Assembly: GCA_964023275.1 (NCBI GenBank) | Contig: OZ029915.1 | Coordinates: forward strand, 35,282,073 to 35,346,072 | DNA from: Norana najaformis | Lineage: Eukaryota > Annelida > Clitellata > Crassiclitellata > Hormogastridae | Length of the DNA: 64,000 nucleotides | Direction: 5' to 3' | Shown here: positions 58,386 to 64,000 of the stretch, one piece after another | Position numbering within the stretch: position 1 is the stretch's first letter | How the letters are laid out: each line of letters opens with the position of its first letter | Notes under the pieces: generated by a model | What the model was told of the DNA's origin: nothing | The model's database searches: none | The model's input: the letters and a program-made list of their open reading frames with translations, nothing else | Position numbers and translations under genes: made by a program

Positions 58386-58692
58386 ATGGATGATCGCACC
58401 GATTTTGGTACTCTGGACCACTCTTGCCTTGCCTCTGCAACTGCAGGGGGCCTCTACGGTCCTTCAGCCGCAGCAGCAGCTGCAGCGGCTGCTGTCAATT
58501 CCGGGCTGATGCAGTTACCATCTCTTGCCGATACAGCTGGTCGACTGGGCGTCATGGAAGGCTGCTCAGGTTTGACACCGGCCTTTGGCTGTCCACCGGG
58601 TCTCCATGTGGATTATCCGAGTGGAACAATTTCTGCCATCGGTTCTCTTGCTCAGCTTCGTGGCTGGTATGGACCGGGAGCACAAAATCAAG
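58386..58692 (+). CDS. Putative first coding exon of an Ala-rich protein
   Basis: The frame opens after a TGA at 58341-58343 and runs beyond a good splice donor, CAAG|GTCAGT at 58693 (phase 1). The in-frame upstream stop suits a start at ATG 58386 (MDDRTDFGTLDH) with 5' UTR before it. An acceptor upstream, such as the pyrimidine-rich run ending GGCAACAG near 58304, would define the exon start. The ~102 codons encode a nine-Ala run written with mixed GCA, GCT and GCG codons, which argues for selection on protein rather than a plain microsatellite. Around it are Leu/Gly/Pro-rich stretches such as GLMQLPSLADTAGR and FGCPPGLHVDYPSG. Low-complexity Ala/Gly/Pro N termini are common in developmental transcription factors, but no DNA-binding domain is in view and I assign no family. 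Confidence 0.55.
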
Positions 58693-61600
58693 GTCAGTGT
58701 ATGGTAATAGGCTTTTGATTTTCTGCTCTATGAGATTAATGGCATTTGGAACATTGTTATAATAAACAGAATCTGGTTATATGCAGAATGTTCAGAATGA
58801 TGTGGATTTTTGAATTTGGGTGGAAGGGTTCCAGTATGTCTGTGTTGTTTGATACTAAAGTTGTTTTGGAGATAGTATAGACAGTTCACGTAACCTGTGC
58901 ATGTCCTTTTTCATTTGTCTATTTAAAGTATTATTAAAAACACAGGGTCTACAAATCTGAGTCTGAGGTATGGACTAGTTTTATTGCTAAAAAGCTGAGA
59001 AACTCACAATCTTGGATGAGTTGAATTTAGTTCAGATATTTGATTAAGAGGTCAAAATAAAACTGTGACAAAACTCAGTCCATCCTTCCAAGGTTAATCT
59101 AATATGTTCCGGGTTGTTCCCTAATGTTTATCATTTAAAATTGATTTGCTGAAAGCCGTGTTAGATTTCCTGTAAAAGCCAATAGCGCTGTGATACAACT
59201 GCAAACTTGATTGAGGTAGTTCTGGTCAAAGCGTAAGTCTGATACTTCATAATCACATTACTGCTGCCTAACTCATGATTATGGGAGCAACAAAAGTATA
59301 CAAATTTGACTTCAGAAGCCAAGTCTCATATATATACATCAGTACTTTTGACTTTCTTTTTCAACAATTTAAAAAATTTTGACTTTTGGTTCAGAGGTTA
59401 GAACTGTACCAGTAACATTGGAGTCAGGTTTGATATGCTGTGAAGAGTTTGATGCAGTGTATCAGATTTTTCTCTGAGTAAAAGTTCAATGAATTTGCTA
59501 ATCTGTTTAGGATAAGCTGTGTTTTTATGTTGGCTAAGTTCGAAGGTTGCAGACTTTCCTCACTTTAGACCTTTGAAAGCTGATGGCTGCAGGGATCTGA
59601 AAGAAAATAAATACAGACAAGTTAAAATAGTGGAGAAGCAAAGAGGAAGCCATGGCTTGAAAGATTACCGTCTGAATATCATTTCTGTTTTAAGTTTAAA
59701 CAGCAGTGTTTTTTCGCTTAGTCCCAACAGCAGGATAACATGTACAAACATACTTTGCAGGATAGATGATGTCACTTCTTTTAGCCAGCTGGTATTTCTC
59801 CTGTGTGAATTTTATATCGAATGGCACTTTCAGTTGATCATTAGCATACTCCTACAGTTTATTCAATGCATGTAGAGTGTTTTGAAGTGCTATCTGGTAA
59901 TAGCAGACACCTCTGTGGCCAGAAGAGACCCTGACATCACAGCACATAGTATTGAAGCAGTTAATTGTGGCTTACAGTGGAACACTTCGGGGCTTGGGTA
60001 ATTGTATTTCATCATCAGATAATGTGTTTTTGAGTGTTCTAACCACATTGTTGACTGACGGCCTGGTGTTTGAAGTCTTTAGTTTTAACAGTGTGCCGGT
60101 ATGTTGATATCATCATCAGTCATATTCTTGACTTGAGAGTAGGCGAGTACTGGCAATTAGTAAAATCTCCCAGTAGACTTCCTTGGCAAAGTTTCTTGGG
60201 TGTTGAATGTGGGTAGAAGATCAACTATGAGTGGAAATGGCAAGGGTAAGGATATATCGAGATTCACTACTAAAGAAATGCTCAGGCACTTGAGGGAAAA
60301 TGTGAAAGCTGTGTTAAGAGCAGCGTGATCTACACGCGTGAGAAGTGGCCAATACAGCAGCAAGGTCAGAGGGATCAGGTGAGTGCAGGGAAGTGTTTTG
60401 GAGTGAGGATAATTGCACACAGATGAGGGAAACAACTGGGATGCTTCCCCATCCTGATCAGTGATAAGCAGAAATGGCTTAAGTTGGTTGGAAATTTGAA
60501 TGAATGGAATAGAAGTCAGAGGAAAGACCATAGAGAAGGAAACGGGGACTGGAAAAGGGAAAGTATGAGACTGGGAAATTGGAGGAAAATGATTCTGAAT
60601 GAGAGCAGTTGTTTATTATGTTGGTTATAGAGGTTTTGTATTTGGGTGTTTATGAGTATTAGCTGTCTGTTAATTCCGGATTAGATGTTGAGTAACCAAG
60701 GTAATTATGTTTTTTGGGACCTTTTATGAGCTCACTTGATGACAACTGCTGTATTTGCTTGCTTTTGGAATGTTTTATGGCACGAATGGAAGCTGATTGT
60801 CTTCAAAGCCACCCGCGGTCTAGGAGGGCCACCCATAGAGAAATGCAGTGACAGACTGTCAGATTTACTGGTGTAGCCATAAATTCCAAGTTTTAGTGGT
60901 AAAACTGTGGTAATTGCTGAATTAGTTTAAGTGCAAACATCTCAGAGTTTACAGGTCCATCTCTAGATGTGCTTGATTAAGAGCATTTAAGTTTTATGTA
61001 GTGATTTTTTCTAAGGCTGGTAGCAGAAACCACATGATACAGGTATAATTACTAATTAATACCAGGTTAGCATAAGCATAAGACTTAAAGAGAGACTATT
61101 TTAATTAATAGATACAAGGCTTATAGAGAGACTATTTTAATTTTCTGATTTCTGAAATGAATGATAATGTCTTTGTTTTATGGTCATGATGGAATTGCAG
61201 GCAAGCTTATTTCTGCCCAACCAAGGCTGAACTGTAGCAATGGAAGTAGTCTTCTGAACTCTATGGTTTACAGTGAAACAGCCATCGGTTGGCCAGTACG
61301 AACATAAAGCACGGAGTTGTGTACAGATTATGAAAACCAAAGGGAGTGCGTTTCCTAAAGCTGTTTAAGTAATGCCATCAACCTGCTATGTTGCAGCAGG
61401 GAGTTGTTATATTACAGCACATGTCCAATCCTTTCACTCACCTGCTTTATCCTATTATTATTACATCAGGTGGCTGCAGAAGGACAGCTGAAGCTCATGG
61501 AAGGGTGGAGGTTGCAGAAGGGGCATGTTTTGAGTGATGATCACAGTGCCAGCCTTGTGGAGCTTCTGTTTTTAGGTGGCACATTTCGCCGCAAAATGAG

Positions 61601-61875
61601 ATTACTTTTCTTTGGATGTATTTTTTCTGTGCACCCTGTAATTGCTGTGATTCCTATATATGTGGCCAGCTGAAGTCGAAATTGCAGGCATCTCTCACTT
61701 TGACCTCCTCATCAAATTTCCATCCGTTGGCATTGTCTGTCTGGGTTGGCATTGTCTGTCTGGCAGCTGAAGATCTAATCTGCATTCATTCGAAGATTCT
61801 TGTACAGTATATTTTACAAGTGCTTCCAGAGATGATGTTGATTTATGATAGATTGAGCTATTGTGATATCAAAAT
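58693..61875 (+). other. Probable intron following the coding exon
   Basis: Starts with the GTCAGT donor. AT-rich, with no second exon recognised. A 39-base direct near-duplication (AGAGAGACTATTTTAATT) occurs at about 61090-61142, and a 21-base one (TGGCATTGTCTGTCTGG) at about 61728-61765. Confidence 0.45.
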
Positions 61876-61883
61876 ACTGTGAT
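61876..61883 (+). other. Left 8-bp target-site duplication of the hAT MITE
   Basis: ACTGTGAT, repeated exactly at 62342-62349. Confidence 0.88.
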
Positions 61884-62341
61884 TAGGGCTGCCAGGTGGC
61901 TCCTTAAAAATACTGGGAGGCACATGAGCTGATGATAGATATATGAAGCTCAGCAGAACACCAGAGCTCAGCAGCACACCGCAAGAGGGTCTGGCCAAGA
62001 GTCTGCCAAGCTTACAATATAAGCTTAATACTATATGTGGGATCAACGTCTACAGCCCTCGGCAGTGCGAAAACACTGTCGCACAGAAACCGAATTTATG
62101 TAGCGCAGGCAGTGTGACAGGCCTCCCTCACATTAACAGCCTTTCCTTGTATAGCATGGTTAAGGTAGTGAAACTAGATATTGGGTCTGAACATCTTTAG
62201 TAAAAATTGGACTGACTTCAATAGCAAGTAAAAATGCGGGACACTCGTGGGTCCGTCCCGTATCGGCTCTGATTCCCCCCCCCCCCGACAGATGGTGCAA
62301 ATACCGGACTGGACTGTCCAGTTCAACACGTGGCAACCCTG
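61884..62341. mobile_element. hAT-type MITE (458 bp)
   Basis: Left end TAGGGCTGCCAGGTGG; right end, read on the other strand, CAGGGTTGCCACGTG. These are short hAT-style terminal inverted repeats. The direct flanks are ACTGTGAT at 61876-61883 and again at 62342-62349, an exact 8-bp target-site duplication as hAT transposases make. There is no transposase ORF. Internal oddities: a run of 13-14 C ending near 62287, the perfect inverted repeat ACTGGAC-T-GTCCAGT near 62310-62323, and GGGAC…GTCCC near 62240-62260. Confidence 0.88.
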
Positions 62342-62349
62342 ACTGTGAT
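62342..62349 (+). other. Right 8-bp target-site duplication of the hAT MITE
   Basis: ACTGTGAT, directly after the terminal ACCCTG of the element. Confidence 0.88.
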
Positions 62350-63589
62350 GACTTCTGATGATGCTTAGCTGCTGGAGTAAGAATCCCCTACGGAGTCAGT
62401 CAGTTATGAAGTTCAGTTTATTAATAACCTTTTTCTCCAAAATTATAATGTTTGTGCTTGATGTATTTGGTGAGACATGGGGATTAGATTTGATTCAGTT
62501 AGAGTGACTTGACTTGTGCAGAATTTGTCCTCGTATCAGATGATCTTAGCTGTTACGAATCTATTAAGGTACTATTGAAACTGAACAAGAGATGTTGTCA
62601 CTCAGTAAAAAATCAGTTGAAAATGTGTAAGATATTTGCAACAGTTCTGTTCTGTTATTAAGGAAGAAGTCTGTTAAACTTGGTAACTATTATAAAGACA
62701 TATGTTGAAATATTAGTAAGAATTCTAATTATACTGTCAACTGAGACATCTGGAATGAATTTTCGTTTCATGTACAATGTCGATGAGGCATAGCGGACAG
62801 ATTAGTGTTTCACTGAGACCAAAAGAGGCTTCTGACAGGCAGACATTGAATGAGACTTTGCAAATAATTTCTAGTAGAACTTCAGTTGAGACTTCTAAAG
62901 AATGATTTAGACTTAAATTATTAGATGTGATGTGCAGCTAATTATAAAGAGCAACATAGAATGCCAGCCGATGTTAGAGAGTACAAAAATCCAGCCATAA
63001 TACTTGATGCTGTTGAGAGTTGTCTGCCATCAGTCACTTTTGTCTCTGCAGTGCTTAAAGAATTGCTGAAAATCCAGTTAAGGTGGCAGTGTGTTTGTTT
63101 TGGGACAGTAAATCTTCTGCTTTGCCACTCAAGTGCAAAAAATTTCTTTAACTTGTTTACTAACTCTTATCTGCTCGGGTGATTGTCCTTTTGCCTGTCT
63201 TTTTTGCCTGTTAAAATTTCATTTGGCCTGTCTTCTAGGCTGCCTGCTGCTGTCTGCCTGATTTGATGGATCTCTCTTTCCGGCTTTATGTCTGACTGCA
63301 TCTGTAGGATTAGAACTGAGGAGAGAGAATCAGTGGTAATTGGAGGGAGGCCCAACTGCATGCTTCAGAGCTAATTTTATTGTGATTTTGATTCTGTATG
63401 TTTTTTTAGACCTTCTTATTAAATGTCGAATGCTTTACAATGTTCCAAACTCTGCACTGATAGCATATACCGGTATGTTTATTGTATTTGACTGAGCAGT
63501 AGATTGAGTGATGAGAGGGCATTAGCCGTTGGCCGTGTATGTGCATTTTTTTGGTTTGTGGCATGGCATTATCAATTAATATGAGGCGC
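62350..63589. other. No gene recognised; intron-like
   Basis: AT-rich, no exon signals that stand out. Confidence 0.5.
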
Positions 63590-63715
63590 CTTTTTTCTTC
63601 TTCTTCCTCCTCCTCCTCCGCCTTCGCTGCACTTATCATCATCATCATCATCATCGGTGGCATTCTAGAGGCTGTCACTCGAGGCCAGTGCAGCCGTCGC
63701 CGTCGCCGCCGCCGT
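63590..63715 (+). repeat. Cluster of triplet repeats (TTC/TCC, ATC, CGC)
   Basis: (TTC)(TCC)n at about 63594-63620, (ATC)n at 63637-63656 and (CGC/CGT)n at 63691-63715, in a locally CpG-rich patch. A 118-codon ORF across it (63539-63895) reads as poly-Ser, poly-Ile and poly-Arg and is most likely a by-product of the repeats, although an exon cannot be excluded. Confidence 0.8.
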
Positions 63716-64000
63716 CATCCAGTCATTCTGCGCAGTTGGAACTGTGCCAGAATTTATCCATTGGCAATCTTTGGTCTATTTCGTGTCCTTGAAGCTGTTG
63801 CTCTTCCCTGCTTCCTGCCTGTTAGCCTCATTGACCTTAGAAAGATTGAACCAAGTAACCGACCAGGTAGTTATCCTTCACCTGTACCTCTCTGAGTTCG
63901 TGTTGTCCCTCATTCTGGATGGAGTTGCCAGTTACATTGGGGCATTATCAGTCAGAGATTTGAATCTCGAGGGGTGGCTAGAAGGGCCCATGCACCTGCA
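63716..64000. other. No gene assigned
   Basis: Continuation of the open frame to a TGA near 63893, then unremarkable sequence to the window end. Confidence 0.35.

Noticed and set aside
61943..62200. 85-codon ORF
   Set aside because: It lies wholly inside the hAT MITE, which is non-coding.

Overview
This is eukaryotic nuclear DNA, almost certainly from an animal. It is AT-rich and mostly non-coding, with spliced-gene signals, microsatellites, tRNA-derived SINEs, several LINE clades, a decayed Ty3/gypsy element and a short hAT element. The repeat mix and the frequent TAGGCCTA motif suggest a marine invertebrate, but I cannot name a taxon. There are no operons or prokaryotic genes.

Layout. 1-5.0 kb: a SINE, a CpG-rich block with overlapping ORFs, simple repeats. 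5.1-5.75 kb: a 17-bp GC-rich minisatellite directly upstream of a TATA-like box and an AATAAA. 6.25-14.42 kb: the main structure, a 5'-truncated LINE with a 12-bp target-site duplication at its outer ends. Its 3' end occurs twice, and between the two copies lies a ~6.85 kb array of a 26-bp minisatellite (about 240 units forward, then about 25 units inverted). 16.0-16.9 kb: a broken Ty3/gypsy RT-RNase H. 19.6-23.8 kb: a LINE remnant, a 1.38 kb foldback element with long terminal inverted repeats, a CpG-rich block and a LINE tail. 26.2-27.2 kb: a minus-strand LINE fragment between tetranucleotide tracts. 30.4-31.3 kb: a tRNA-like SINE and a 173-bp unit repeated four times. 35.6-37.6 kb: two LINE 3' ends and a degenerate minisatellite. 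38.6-50.4 kb: SINE copies, an inverted pair of an unnamed ~320-bp repeat family, and another LINE 3' end with a GAT-type tail. 61.88-62.35 kb: a hAT-type MITE with an 8-bp target-site duplication.

Host gene content is sparse. The best case is a plus-strand gene with a CpG-rich promoter and non-coding first exon (about 39.7-40.28 kb, donor at 40285) and a possible first coding exon at 58386-58692 (Ala-rich, donor at 58693). Linking the two across an ~18 kb intron is inference. I could not assign the protein to a family. Most other stretches look intronic or intergenic.

The very long minus-strand ORFs over 7.2-13.7 kb (up to about 1,900 codons) arise because the 26-bp monomer has no stop codon on that strand. 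I do not treat them as genes.
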